A stretch of 45,990 nt of DNA, from positions 1 to 45,990 of the forward strand of contig JAPKXQ010000057.1 in NCBI GenBank assembly GCA_026394765.1, given 5' to 3'. This DNA comes from Methanomicrobiales archaeon. GTDB taxonomy: Archaea; Halobacteriota; Methanomicrobia; Methanomicrobiales; Methanospirillaceae. The notes under the pieces were generated by a model. It was given only the letters and a program-made list of their open reading frames with translations, had not been told where the DNA came from and did not search any database. A program made the position numbers and the translations under genes. Of this stretch, positions 25,128 through 34,789 are shown piece after piece; position 1 is the stretch's first letter; every line of letters starts with the position of its first letter.

Positions 25128-27380
25128 TCATGTTCTTTGTGGACCCTCTCCTGCGGTCGGGGGCCGCATTTTCCCAGACCTCCTCCCGGTGAGTGCCAGG
25201 GTCGCCGGCATGATGACGGCAGCACCGATCAGGGAGAAGATAACAAGGATCACTGTGGCAAGGCCGAACCCGGAGAGGATCGGGAACGACGACAGCATCA
25301 GTGCCGAGAACCCTGCAGCGGTAACCAGGCCTGATACAACCACTGCAGACCCTACCTTCCGGACCGCCTCCCGGATTGCCTGAGTCCGGTCACCAGATCT
25401 CCGGTGTTCCTCCATGTACCTCTCCATGACGAGGATGGTGTATTCGGATCCCACACCGATGGTCATGGAACCAAGCACAGCGGTCAGGATACTGTAGTCC
25501 TGCCCCAGGGCGATCATTGCCAGCGGGTTCCAGCCGATTACACAAATGATCGGGACAAGCGGGGTTAGTGCCACGCCCTTCCGGTAGACGACCAGCAGGT
25601 AGAGGAAGATGAGAACAAAGCCAAGGACCGTCATCTGATCCTTCTTCTCTACGATCTGGTCGGTCATTATGGTATAGAGCGTAAAGTCGCCTGTCGGGAC
25701 GATCTCTGCACCGGGTGGGGGTTCAAGCCAGGCAATATCCTTCACCACGTTATCCGAGAATGCCCGCTGCTCATTGATGGTCATCGACAGGGTGTTGATC
25801 ACAATAACCGATGTCGTATCATCGAGTTGGTAGAGTTTCAGCTGGTCAGGCGGTATGGACAGGAGCACGCGGTTCAGTTCTGCCTGATTGGCCGGGAGCA
25901 CCCCGGAATTATAAGACCTTACAAGTGAGGAGAGGCTGGAAATGCTCGAGATCTCGTTGTAATTGTTGGTCAGCTCGGTACAGAGGCGATCGGTCCACCA
26001 GATCCCTGTAACAGTCATGGTATTTATCCCGCGGACATACAGCGGGAGCGGAGTGAGCGATCCGCTTACTGACTGAACCTGGTCGGCAACCACCTGTGCC
26101 GGCAGGTCTGGGGGTGCAAATGAATTTTCAGAGGCATCTATTGGAATACTGGGGTCCATGGCAATCCCTGCAGCTGCGATAATCACTGCGACCAGAACCA
26201 CCGGTGCGGCAATTTTGACGACACTGGTAACAATCCAGGAGAGCCCTGCATCATATGCGGTCATGAGACGGTCCGGGATGCCCTTTCCGGGTGGTTTTGG
26301 TTCATACCGGAGAAGGTGTACAAACGCCCCGAAACCGAAGAGCGAGGTGAGATAACAGCAGACGATCCCGAGTATAGATACGGTAGCAAAGGTCTGTATC
26401 ATGGGGATGGGGGTGATAAACATCGCAATGAAGCCTAGCGATGTAGCACCCAGTGCGATAAGCACGGCAGGTCCGGTCTTCGTAAGGGTCTCGGTGAGTG
26501 CGGATGATGCGTCACTGTGCCGGCGTTCATCGTCAAACCGCATGTGGAACTGTACACCGTAATCGATACCTAACCCTAATAGGATAGGGAATGCCGCAAG
26601 AGCCCCGTCGTTTGCCGGGACCCCCAAGATGCCCATAATCCCGAAAGTGTAAAAAAGGCCAAAGATCAGGAGGACTACCGGAAGGATCCAGAACCGTATC
26701 TTCGAGTATAGTAGATACTTGACGACGAGCATGAAGACCAGGGATGCGATGATCAGGACACTGAAATCAGTCAGCATGGCATCTTCGATCTGGATGTTAT
26801 AGGGTGTATTTCCGGTCAGCTCGACTGAGACCCCGGGAGGGAGGGTTGCCTGCTCTATCGTGGTCACTACGAACGGCTCAATATTCTGGGAAGCGTCGGT
26901 GGATACCCCCTGGTTGATGAGGACATAGGCCAGTGCAGTCTGCCGGTCGGGAACGAACTGTATTTGCGTATCAGGAGGAAGATTATCGATTATTGCCTGG
27001 ACTTCGGCACTGGTGCCCGGGATGGTCCCGCCGTGGTTCTCGGCAACGATATCTGCAATGGAGACCACCGAACTGACCCGGTTGATCCGCCCTATCTGTT
27101 CTTCCAGCAGGAGGAGATCGGTTAAGAATTCTGGGTCTGCCGGGTTTGGGGCCTTGATAAGCAGGATATAGGAATCCTGCCCGTAGCGGTTGTTATAGAG
27201 GTCGTAGACAATACCCGCGGGAGACTGTTTATCCATGTACTCATCGGACATGGTCTGGGAAGGGATCGTGGTCATGAAGCCGATGGCGATCATGGCTAGC
27301 ACGAGCATCACGGCCAAAATCCCCTTCGGATAGCGGTTCACCACGACCGCAACACTGCCAAACAGATACTCGCCCTTCAT
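25128..27380 (-). CDS. RND-superfamily exporter (MMPL/HAE3 type)
   Basis: The 750-residue membrane protein has two repeats, each with one helix, a large external loop, then five or six helices. LGLGIDYGVQFHMRF and GVGSEYTILVMERYMEE are the paired helix-4 motifs of HAE3 exporters, with acidic residues probably carrying protons. Such archaeal pumps are thought to export hydrophobic or lipid-like substrates. GAGGAG lies nine bases before the ATG at 27380. It is divergent from two COG1361-like exported proteins that may act with it. Confidence 0.94.
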   Translation of the reverse strand: MKGEYLFGSVAVVVNRYPKGILAVMLVLAMIAIGFMTTIPSQTMSDEYMDKQSPAGIVYDLYNNRYGQDSYILLIKAPNPADPEFLTDLLLLEEQIGRINRVSSVVSIADIVAENHGGTIPGTSAEVQAIIDNLPPDTQIQFVPDRQTALAYVLINQGVSTDASQNIEPFVVTTIEQATLPPGVSVELTGNTPYNIQIEDAMLTDFSVLIIASLVFMLVVKYLLYSKIRFWILPVVLLIFGLFYTFGIMGILGVPANDGALAAFPILLGLGIDYGVQFHMRFDDERRHSDASSALTETLTKTGPAVLIALGATSLGFIAMFITPIPMIQTFATVSILGIVCCYLTSLFGFGAFVHLLRYEPKPPGKGIPDRLMTAYDAGLSWIVTSVVKIAAPVVLVAVIIAAAGIAMDPSIPIDASENSFAPPDLPAQVVADQVQSVSGSLTPLPLYVRGINTMTVTGIWWTDRLCTELTNNYNEISSISSLSSLVRSYNSGVLPANQAELNRVLLSIPPDQLKLYQLDDTTSVIVINTLSMTINEQRAFSDNVVKDIAWLEPPPGAEIVPTGDFTLYTIMTDQIVEKKDQMTVLGFVLIFLYLLVVYRKGVALTPLVPIICVIGWNPLAMIALGQDYSILTAVLGSMTIGVGSEYTILVMERYMEEHRRSGDRTQAIREAVRKVGSAVVVSGLVTAAGFSALMLSSFPILSGFGLATVILVIFSLIGAAVIMPATLALTGRRSGKMRPPTAGEGPQRT

Positions 27381-27765
27381 GCTGGGATGCTCCTCAATCT
27401 ACCATAATGCTGGAGAGATCGTTAATTATGTGTTCTCATTTGTTCCGGATTTTTGGGCATTTTCAGGGAATGGATAACAGGGGGCAAGCAATCTGTACCG
27501 ATATTCTCATCAGACCCATCACGAGAGAGGATCTTATTTGATCGGGTGAATATCACCTATATTCTGACCTCCCATAATCCTCCTCATTGCTCCATGTGCT
27601 GAAAAGATACCATCTTCCTCCTCACTGCCTTCGCGACCGGTATTGGTTATCTATGGGGAACGAGCTATCCTCCAGATTTTCGGTCTTGATAAGGTATCAT
27701 CCGACATTTTTAGTTAAGTTAATCTTTCGTTATCGGTATATCCATAAAATGGAGATGGAGAGAAG
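27381..27765. other. Divergent intergenic region
   Basis: This 385-base AT-rich spacer separates the RND exporter from the two exported-protein genes and should hold both promoters. I see no clear ORF or RNA gene. TTAGTTAAGTTAATC near 27710 is the best AT-rich promoter element for the plus direction, and GGAGATGGAGAGAAG precedes the ATG at 27766. Confidence 0.4.
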
Positions 27766-29070
27766 ATGCAATGTTTTCGTATACAACGGATTTGGATAAT
27801 TTTTATCGTCCTCTGCACTGGATTGGGACTCTGTGTTAATCCCGTCCTTGCAGGATATAAATACTACTCGGGTGGGCCCGACCTTTTTGTATCCCTCGAT
27901 GCAAGCGACGAGATGATCCCCGGGACGACGGTGGAACTTCCGCTGGCCCTTGAGAACAAGGGGATTCTTACGATGGCGTTTTACAATGCATACACTCTCC
28001 AGCCTGAATATCTACCAACGACCGCTTTATTCACCTCTGTCCAGCTCGTCCCGGGTGATGCTCCTGTCAAGGTCAAATCAAATTCCCAAATTGTGGGGGA
28101 CATCCCTTCGGGCATGGTTGTACCTGCCGGATTTGTCGTCGAGATCCCGCAGGATGCGAAGGCCGGCAGGTACACGATGCAGGCTATTGTCACCTACCAG
28201 TATGTCCCCCAGGTGGAACAGGAGAGCACCGGCACCATCGAGTATTATTTCAAGGATGCGGAGACCTCCCTCCCCTTACCTGTGGTTATCAGGCCGGTTG
28301 TCGTCTTATCTGTGGAAGATGTATCCAGTACCCACCTCCAAGCCGGGGGCGAAGGGTACATCACCTTCACCATCAGGAATACCGGGCAGGACACAGGCGA
28401 TCGCACGTCTATCTACCTTGTACCGGAAGATGCAAGCCCTGTTGTGCCGTTCAGTAATGGGGTCTATATCGGAAATTTCACTCCCGGCGGAACTGCACAG
28501 CCCAGGTTTAAAGTCGCCATCTCGAGGAATGCCGATCCCACACAGCCCTACCCTGTCACCCTGTACGCGGTATACCGTGACTTCGAGGGGAATACCATCA
28601 CCTCCCCTACGGTCAGCACCGGGGTGACATTCGGAGAGAGAGTCCAGTTCGAATGCATCAGCGTACCATCGATCGTTCACCCGGGAGAGACCAATACTGT
28701 CAGTGTTACGTACCAGAATACCGGAAATTCAACGGTATACAATGCCCAGGCCCGGATCAGTGTCATCGACCCGTTTTCAAGCGAAGATGACACCGCGTAT
28801 CTTGGGGATATGAGATCGGGACAGTCCGCCACTGCGTTATTCAGTGTCAAGACAGATGCGGGAGCAATGGTCAAGACCTACTCTGTTGATTCGGAGATCG
28901 GGTATACCGATTCCTATAAGACCACATATACGTCTGACAATATCCCAATACTCTTCGATGTTCAGCCGGGTTCGGGTACCTGGCTCATTGCCATAGTCCT
29001 TATCGTGGTGGTCATCGGTGGAGGGGTGTTCCTGTGGCGCCGGAAGAAGAGAGCAGCGGATGTGAAGTGA
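27766..29070 (+). CDS. Exported COG1361-like surface protein with C-terminal membrane anchor
   Basis: The 434-residue protein has a signal peptide (IIFIVLCTGLGLCVNPVLA), several Ig-like NEW3/CARDB-type beta domains (VSLDASDEMIPGTTVELPLA, GYITFTIRNTGQDTGDRTSI, TNTVSVTYQNTGNSTVYNA), a C-terminal helix (WLIAIVLIVVVIGGGVFLW) and a basic tail. It should stand on the outer face of the membrane. A paralogue follows after eight bases. Pairing with a divergent RND exporter suggests an extracytoplasmic partner of the pump, analogous to an adaptor; this is inference. Confidence 0.88.
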   Translation: MQCFRIQRIWIIFIVLCTGLGLCVNPVLAGYKYYSGGPDLFVSLDASDEMIPGTTVELPLALENKGILTMAFYNAYTLQPEYLPTTALFTSVQLVPGDAPVKVKSNSQIVGDIPSGMVVPAGFVVEIPQDAKAGRYTMQAIVTYQYVPQVEQESTGTIEYYFKDAETSLPLPVVIRPVVVLSVEDVSSTHLQAGGEGYITFTIRNTGQDTGDRTSIYLVPEDASPVVPFSNGVYIGNFTPGGTAQPRFKVAISRNADPTQPYPVTLYAVYRDFEGNTITSPTVSTGVTFGERVQFECISVPSIVHPGETNTVSVTYQNTGNSTVYNAQARISVIDPFSSEDDTAYLGDMRSGQSATALFSVKTDAGAMVKTYSVDSEIGYTDSYKTTYTSDNIPILFDVQPGSGTWLIAIVLIVVVIGGGVFLWRRKKRAADVK

Positions 29071-29078
29071 CGATCTCC

Positions 29079-30434
29079 ATGACTGGTCATTACCCGGATA
29101 CACGGGCTCGTTTACCCGGTGCACCCGTCATCATGCTTTTCGGGCTTCTCTTCGCTCTTGCCCTGTGCTGCAACCCGTGTCTTGCGGTGGGATACCTCTA
29201 TCTCGATACCGGCGAGCAGCCGACCCTCGTAGCCTATACCGGGGGTGAGACCGATTATTACCCCGGCGATACGTTCGAGATGACTGTTATCCTGACCAAC
29301 AAGGGGAGGGACACGGCGATGCAGGTCGCCCCGCGCCTTAAACCTGGGGCTTATGACCCAAGTACAGCCCTCGGGGTTACGATCCGGCCGGGCGCAGGGG
29401 ATGCTCCCGTAACCCTGAAGAGCCTGCCCGTCGTAGTCGGTGATATCGGTTCCTGGGACCAGACCCCGGTCATCATCATGGGAACAGTTCACCAGAACGC
29501 CTCGCCCGGTGTTTACGCGATCCCCCTTGACGTGACCTACACGTATGTATACGCGATACCTATGGTCGGTCCGGACTACAGCACGATCGACCTGCTTTAC
29601 AACGGGAAGGAGCAAACCCTCATGGCCACTTTCCGGGTAATGAGCGAGGTGAGGCCGTCGATAATCAGCGAAAGGTCGGAGAACCTGGTGCCGGGCACAC
29701 AGGGATATTTGGCGGCCGAGGTCGTAAACATCGGTTATGGGACTGGCACCGATGTCACGCTCAGTATCGTGCCGGCGAATAATGTCACGCTTCAGATGGT
29801 AGATGACAGCGTGTATCTTACCTGGTTCGGACCCGGCGATGTTGTGCCGCTCAGGGTTCGGATCGCCGTCAAGGAGCATACCAGCGCCGGCTCGTACCCA
29901 GCTGTCCTCGAGGGAGAGTATCGTGATGCTGATGGAATATTCAGGACGACTCCGCAGGTCCCACTTGGCATCACAGTATCACGTGGGGCGGTCATAGATG
30001 CTGCAACCCGGAACCTGACCATCGGTCCGGGTAGAAAAGAGACGATTAACATATCTTTCCTGAATATTGGGGACACCCCTGCCTTTGATGCCCAGGCCCG
30101 CATCATCGGTAGTCAAGTGCTCGTGCCCGCAGACGATTCCGCACCGCTGGGGACCATCGCTCCCGGGGAGAGCAAAACCGCACAATTCGTCCTCTTGGCA
30201 GAATCTGCAATTGCCGGAAAACGATACGTGCTCGATTCAGAAGTGAAGTACCGTGACGGGCTTGATGCCCTCATGTTGTCCGATATAATGAGTTTGGGGG
30301 TTGAGGTCAAACAGCCATCAGGTCTCAGCGCGATAACTTCTAGCCCAGTCATCCTGATCTTCATTGCAGGGGTTCTCGTGATGATCGTGTATGCCGCCTG
30401 GAAGGTACGGGGAAGGAAGGAGTGGAAGGAGTGA
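29079..30434 (+). CDS. Second COG1361-like exported protein with C-terminal anchor
   Basis: A 451-residue paralogue of the previous gene with the same plan: signal peptide (LFGLLFALALCCNPCLA), domains with TDYYPGDTFEMTVILTNKGR, GYLAAEVVNIGYGTGTDVTL and KETINISFLNIGDTPAFDA, then a C-terminal helix (PVILIFIAGVLVMIVYAAW) and basic end. The ATG at 29079 gives the natural signal peptide; the longer frame overlaps the first gene. The two are clearly one operon. Confidence 0.87.
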   Translation: MTGHYPDTRARLPGAPVIMLFGLLFALALCCNPCLAVGYLYLDTGEQPTLVAYTGGETDYYPGDTFEMTVILTNKGRDTAMQVAPRLKPGAYDPSTALGVTIRPGAGDAPVTLKSLPVVVGDIGSWDQTPVIIMGTVHQNASPGVYAIPLDVTYTYVYAIPMVGPDYSTIDLLYNGKEQTLMATFRVMSEVRPSIISERSENLVPGTQGYLAAEVVNIGYGTGTDVTLSIVPANNVTLQMVDDSVYLTWFGPGDVVPLRVRIAVKEHTSAGSYPAVLEGEYRDADGIFRTTPQVPLGITVSRGAVIDAATRNLTIGPGRKETINISFLNIGDTPAFDAQARIIGSQVLVPADDSAPLGTIAPGESKTAQFVLLAESAIAGKRYVLDSEVKYRDGLDALMLSDIMSLGVEVKQPSGLSAITSSPVILIFIAGVLVMIVYAAWKVRGRKEWKE

Positions 30435-30967
30435 AAAGTGGAGATACCCAAATTCTCTCTTTTTCCCCCGCATATCTTAACAATCTCCATCGGATGTGGA
30501 GCGAGTATTCACCCAGATATCTCATCAACATCCGTTGTGACGGTGGTGACTAATGAGGGATATTTCAAAGTAGATTGTGACAAGATGACGCCCCCGGCTT
30601 AATCGTTTCACTTCTCGCCCGGAATCTGTTCTCTGCCGCTCCAGTACCATGCTCCGGAGCGTGTCTCGTCGCTGTTTCCCTCACAACCGCAGACCTTTCG
30701 TGACCCGCAACCACCTGACGACTCGTTCATGCATGGTCGTAATCGGTGACCACTCACTTACCTGGCTACTCGTCGCTTCCAGTGGGCAATGCTACCCAAT
30801 TCCGCCCCTCTCTTTTCCGAAGGAAAGGTACCAGTCCTGATGCATTTCTCCCAATATCTGGAATGAGAAGTATAGTGCAGACTGAATGGGGGCGGAGATC
30901 CAAGAATGACTCCAAATTAAACTCTATCTAAAAATACAATTGTAAATTAAGGGATATACTGATAAAG
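30435..30967. other. Gene-free stretch
   Basis: I see no supported gene in these 533 bases. The short frames present have low-complexity, arginine-rich products with no domain marks. A weak palindrome (TACAATTGTA, 30935-30944) lies just downstream of tRNA-Thr, on the wrong side to be its operator. Confidence 0.4.
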
Positions 30968-31040
30968 AGCCCCAGCCGTGATTTGAACACGGGACCTGCT
31001 GATTACAAGTCAGCCGCTCTGCCAGCTAAGCCACTGGGGC
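30968..31040 (-). tRNA. tRNA-Thr (anticodon TGT)
   Basis: A 73-base cloverleaf with acceptor GCCCCAG/CTGGGGC, anticodon stem GCTGA/TCAGC, loop CTTGTAA and T arm CCGTG-TTCAAAT-CACGG. The anticodon TGT corresponds to 31005-31007. The discriminator is U73, as in archaeal tRNA-Thr. No CCA is encoded. Confidence 0.96.
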
Positions 31041-31146
31041 GTGCTAATATGGTTCGCAGTCAGATCTGAAAAGCTTGATGACCAGGACCCAGTCAAAACC
31101 ACCCATCTACCTCGGGTAACCCTAACCCTTGTGGGCTTCTTACGTG

Positions 31147-31392
31147 TCAAGGTCTTCTCCATCTGACTTCCCCGCGATAAGTTATCTCCACGATTCGGTG
31201 ATAGGGGACTTCGGTCTCACCCCGTAAGGAGAGGATGGTGAATGACCAGGGCCCAAGCCCTGTGATATCGGCTCCTTTCACAGACGTGCGATCACCTGCT
31301 GCACCCCGGTCAATATAGGTGACTATAACCTGGTTGAAATCACACCGCGGGTCGTAGCGGAATTTGAGGAGGAGCGCGTGACTCGTGCGCAT
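31147..31392 (-). CDS. DUF504 (UPF0248) small archaeal protein
   Basis: The 81-residue protein has KFRYDPRCDFNQVIVTYIDRG in two adjoining parts and ends PYHRIVEITYRGEVRWRR, which match DUF504, a short domain related to the MJ1316 RNA-repair-linked fold. Its function is not established. It follows the ABC-2 permease on the same strand after 98 bases. Confidence 0.85.
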   Translation of the reverse strand: MRTSHALLLKFRYDPRCDFNQVIVTYIDRGAAGDRTSVKGADITGLGPWSFTILSLRGETEVPYHRIVEITYRGEVRWRRP

Positions 31393-31490
31393 GGCCAGAT
31401 CTCACAGGTGCCATTGGACCTGATCCAAAGGTGGCGCCTCTCTTTCCCTGTTCACCTCTTCATATCGTGCTGTTCGGAAGAAGAGATCTC

Positions 31491-32282
31491 TCATACAATG
31501 AGCCTCCGCTCCATAAGGCGGTTACCAAGGGGGATGAAGAGGACGGTTGCCCCAATGAGCCATGCAAGGTGGACCAGGGCATAGGGAGTAGGAGCTCCCA
31601 TGGTGATCATCCGCATAAGTGCCATCACATGGGTGAGGGGGAGGAATGCGAACGCGAATGCCTGGACGGGTGCCGGGAGGAGTTCGAGGGGGAAGAACGT
31701 CCCGCAGAAGAGGAACATCGGGGTTATGAAGAGAAACATCGGGTAGTTGAGGGCGTCTATCCCGGGGGAGATAGCGGTGAAGCAGATCGCGATCGCGGCA
31801 AAGAGGACCCCTGACAGGAGGGCGAGGGGGATTACCAGGAGTGATGCGGGGAAGTCGGCAAGTCCTGCGATGGCAAGGACGACCAGGATGCAGGCGGCAT
31901 AGATAACTCCCTTCGTCGCCCCCCAGAGGACCTCACCAAGCACCACCTCCCGGAGGGTGACCGGTGTAGCGGTGATCGCATCAAAAGTCTTTTGGTAGTA
32001 CATCCTGACGTACGATGCATAGCTGCACTCGAAGAAAGCGGCGTGCATTACAGCGGTCCCGATGACTGCGGGGGCAAAGAAGCAGCTGTAGGAGACATCA
32101 CCTACCATCCCCACGTACGCTCCTATCCCAAAGCCAATCGCCGCGAGGGTGAGGATCGGCTCCAGGAACGGGATCGCAAAATTGAGGAGGGGGTTTTTCA
32201 GATAGACCCGCCAGTTCCTCGCCCAGACATGTGAGATGCCCCTTGCCACAGGGACGGCCGCGGCGAGTACCACATTATTCAT
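31491..32282 (-). CDS. ABC-2 type permease (NodJ/DrrB-like)
   Basis: The 263-residue permease has six membrane segments: ILTLAAIGFGIGAYVGMV, AVIGTAVMHAAFFEC, GVIYAACILVVLAIAGLA, IPLALLSGVLFAAIAICF, FLFITPMFLFCGTFFPLE and LIGATVLFIPLG. FDAITATPVT and CGTFFPLELLP are typical of NodJ-like exporters. The start is the ATG at 32282, which overlaps the ATPase stop as ATGA; the longer frame only reads the ATPase gene. Confidence 0.92.
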   Translation of the reverse strand: MNNVVLAAAVPVARGISHVWARNWRVYLKNPLLNFAIPFLEPILTLAAIGFGIGAYVGMVGDVSYSCFFAPAVIGTAVMHAAFFECSYASYVRMYYQKTFDAITATPVTLREVVLGEVLWGATKGVIYAACILVVLAIAGLADFPASLLVIPLALLSGVLFAAIAICFTAISPGIDALNYPMFLFITPMFLFCGTFFPLELLPAPVQAFAFAFLPLTHVMALMRMITMGAPTPYALVHLAWLIGATVLFIPLGNRLMERRLIV

Positions 32283-33196
32283 TCGCGCAGTCTCCTCCCG
32301 GTAAGTTTCAGAAAAACGTCTTCCAAGGTGGCCCTTCGGGTGATCACCCGTCCAATAGAGCAACTCGCGAGGAGCGCACCGGTTACTGCAGCAGGGTCTT
32401 TTGTCTGGACCTGGACGACCTCTCCTGCCACTTCAAAAGGGATTCCATGGCTATTGAGGCATGCCTCCACAGCGGGGGTATGCTCGGTCTCGACGATCTC
32501 GCCCGTGATCTCTTTCTGCACCAGGGATTCAGGCTCCCCTTCGACGAGGATCTTCCCATGGTCCATGATCACGAGGCGGTCACAGAGCCTGGCGGCCTCG
32601 TCGAGGTAGTGGGTGGTGAGCACGATCGTCCTCCCCTCGGCGCGGATGCTCCTGAGCCGGTCCCAGATGAGGTGGCGCGCCTGGGGGTCGAGGCCTATTG
32701 TAGGCTCGTCCAGGATGAGGAGCCTGGGCTCGTTCACGAGTGCACGGGCGAGGATGAGCCGCCGCTTCATCCCCCCCGAGAGCTGCTCAATTGGTGTGTC
32801 CGCCCGCTCGGTGAGTTCTACGAATTTTATCAGTTCCTCAGCCCGGCTCTCCCCTTCCCTGCGGGGGATGTCGAAGTAGCGGGAATAGATGACGAGGTTC
32901 TCACGGGCGGTGAATTCAGGGTCCAGGTTCGTCTCCTGGGGGACGACGCCGACTTCCCGCTTGATCGCCCGGGCGTGGTGCGCGGGGTCACGGCCGAGGA
33001 CTTTTAGGATTCCCCCTGACCTTGGCGAGACACACTCGCACATCCGCATCGTGGTGGTCTTTCCCGCGCCATTGGGTCCGAGGAACCCAAAGACCTCTCC
33101 CTCCTCAACTGCGAAGCAGATATGGTCGACTGCCGGAAAGGACCCAAAATACTTGGTGAGGGCATCAGCCTCGATGACCGCAGGGACACTTGGCAC
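32279..33196 (-). CDS. ABC transporter ATPase (NodI/DrrA-like)
   Basis: The 305-residue ATPase has Walker A GPNGAGKTTTM (about 39-49), Q-loop VPQETNLDPEFTARENL, signature LSGGMKRRLILARAL, Walker B LLILDEPTIGLDP and H-loop LTTHYLDEA. A C-terminal regulatory domain fits DrrA/NodI exporters. The start is GTG 33196, without a clear ribosome site. With the coupled permease it forms a complete ABC-2 exporter of unknown substrate. Confidence 0.94.
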   Translation of the reverse strand: MPSVPAVIEADALTKYFGSFPAVDHICFAVEEGEVFGFLGPNGAGKTTTMRMCECVSPRSGGILKVLGRDPAHHARAIKREVGVVPQETNLDPEFTARENLVIYSRYFDIPRREGESRAEELIKFVELTERADTPIEQLSGGMKRRLILARALVNEPRLLILDEPTIGLDPQARHLIWDRLRSIRAEGRTIVLTTHYLDEAARLCDRLVIMDHGKILVEGEPESLVQKEITGEIVETEHTPAVEACLNSHGIPFEVAGEVVQVQTKDPAAVTGALLASCSIGRVITRRATLEDVFLKLTGRRLRE

Positions 33197-33287
33197 GCGG
33201 GTGAGGTTGGGGTGATGGGGCTAACTCCCTTTCGATCAGGGGGTCCACCGGTGGGGTTTACTCACCAGAATACGAGGATGGTACAGG

Positions 33288-34784
33288 ATGTCTCTCCCCG
33301 GGTTCCTCGGGCCCCTCATGGGGATAGGTCCGGTCCGTCGGCAGAGCCTTATTGGGGTTGCCACATTCGTCGGTACTACCGCGATCGGCTACCTTGCGAC
33401 GGCCTACTTTGCCCATACCCTTGGGCCCGCTCCACTCGGGACGCTCTATCTCCTCATATCGGTCTCTGCGATCCTGGCGCAGCTCACCGACTGGGGGCTC
33501 TCTTCTGCCGCGGCGCAGAAGATTGGGGAGGGAGATGAGCGGGACGCATACTTTTCGGCCCACGCGTCTGTGCGCCTCCTCCTCCTGCTACCTCTCCTGC
33601 TCCTGGTGCTCTTCGGGATGCCGTATCTCCCAGGGAAAGGGGAGGGGTTGCTCCCTGGCTGGGGGTTTGCCGCGGCACTTCTCCTCACGCTCGGGGGTAT
33701 CGCTACCGCGGGGCTGACCGGGTCTGCGAAGGTGGGGATACTCCGCCTGACCGAGTTTTCAGGGAACCTTGTGAAGCTTGGTGTGCAGGTTACTGCCGTT
33801 GTGCTGGGGTATGCCACCGCCGGGTTGCTCGGGGGCTTCCTTGCCGGACTTGTGGCCACTGCCCTCCTTGCGGTGCCTTTTTTGGAGGTCCGCCCTGCCA
33901 GGTTCGGGTGGCACCACCTGCGGGGGCTGTGGTGGTATGCCGGCTGGGTCTCACTGGGCGGGTTTGTCGGTGTTCTCGGGGGGTACGCCGACACCCTTCT
34001 TATCGGGTTCTTTCTCACACGAGGAGACGTTGGTCTCTATCGCGGTGCGGTCCAGTTTGCCACAATCGCCCTTTTTGCGAGCATCGCGCTTCGCGCCACG
34101 CTCTACCCGAGGATCGTGGTATGGTACCGGGCCGGGGAATTGGGAATGGTCAGTGCAGCTCTGTCGCGGGCGCTCACCTACTCGCTCCTTATCGCCGTTC
34201 CCTGCGCAGTGGGGGGGACCATCCTCTCCGGGCCGATCCTCTACTATCTCTATGGGGAGGTCTTTGCCTCCGCTGCCCCTGCGCTCGTCCTTCTCCTCTT
34301 TGCACAGGTGGTGTCGGTGTGGGCAGACCTCCCTGCGGTGGCGATCAGTGCGTGTGGGAGGCCTGACATCGCGGTTCGTATCTCGATCGGCGGGGCAGCT
34401 GTGCTCCTCGTGGCCGACCTTGCACTGATCCCTTCTCTGGGTATCGTGGGTGGCGCAGTGGGGCTGCTCCTCTCCCAGGTGGCTGCTGCGGTGATCGCTT
34501 ACCGCATGTCTTGGGACGTGACACGGGTCAGGGTTGAGAAGGCCCCCCTTTGCCACATCCTCCTTGCCACGATGGCGATGGCCCTGGTCGTGGGTGTATT
34601 TTCGGCAGTAGTCACGATGAGCCATGTATTTGCCGTGGTCGCTGCGGTCGCCCTCGGTGCAGCGGTCTACTTCGCAGTGCTACTTAGGCTAGACCGTGGG
34701 ATTCATGCTGATATCAGGGATATCTTTACGTCGCTCGGTCTTTTTAAGCAGGGGGCCAGAAAGAGGGGGATTTTTAAAGGGTAG
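33288..34784 (+). CDS. Polysaccharide flippase (MATE/MVF-like, Wzx family)
   Basis: The 498-residue protein has about 12-14 hydrophobic helices. GVATFVGTTAIGYLATAYFA begins the fold, with YLLISVSAILAQLTDWGLSS, GGYADTLLIGFFLTRGDVGL and TLYPRIVVWYRAGELG as typical flippase pieces. It probably flips lipid-linked glycans for surface glycoproteins, fitting the heavily N-glycosylation-prone IPT proteins nearby. The start at 33288 follows GAGGATGG; an internal ATG twelve codons later is possible. It has very high GC. Its last 45 bases occur again at 38885-38935. Confidence 0.9.
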   Translation: MSLPGFLGPLMGIGPVRRQSLIGVATFVGTTAIGYLATAYFAHTLGPAPLGTLYLLISVSAILAQLTDWGLSSAAAQKIGEGDERDAYFSAHASVRLLLLLPLLLLVLFGMPYLPGKGEGLLPGWGFAAALLLTLGGIATAGLTGSAKVGILRLTEFSGNLVKLGVQVTAVVLGYATAGLLGGFLAGLVATALLAVPFLEVRPARFGWHHLRGLWWYAGWVSLGGFVGVLGGYADTLLIGFFLTRGDVGLYRGAVQFATIALFASIALRATLYPRIVVWYRAGELGMVSAALSRALTYSLLIAVPCAVGGTILSGPILYYLYGEVFASAAPALVLLLFAQVVSVWADLPAVAISACGRPDIAVRISIGGAAVLLVADLALIPSLGIVGGAVGLLLSQVAAAVIAYRMSWDVTRVRVEKAPLCHILLATMAMALVVGVFSAVVTMSHVFAVVAAVALGAAVYFAVLLRLDRGIHADIRDIFTSLGLFKQGARKRGIFKG

Positions 34785-34789
34785 AGCCG

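Noticed and set aside
30933-30946. Palindrome around TACAATTGTA near tRNA-Thr
   Set aside because: It shares only the CAATTG core and lies downstream of the tRNA, not at its promoter.
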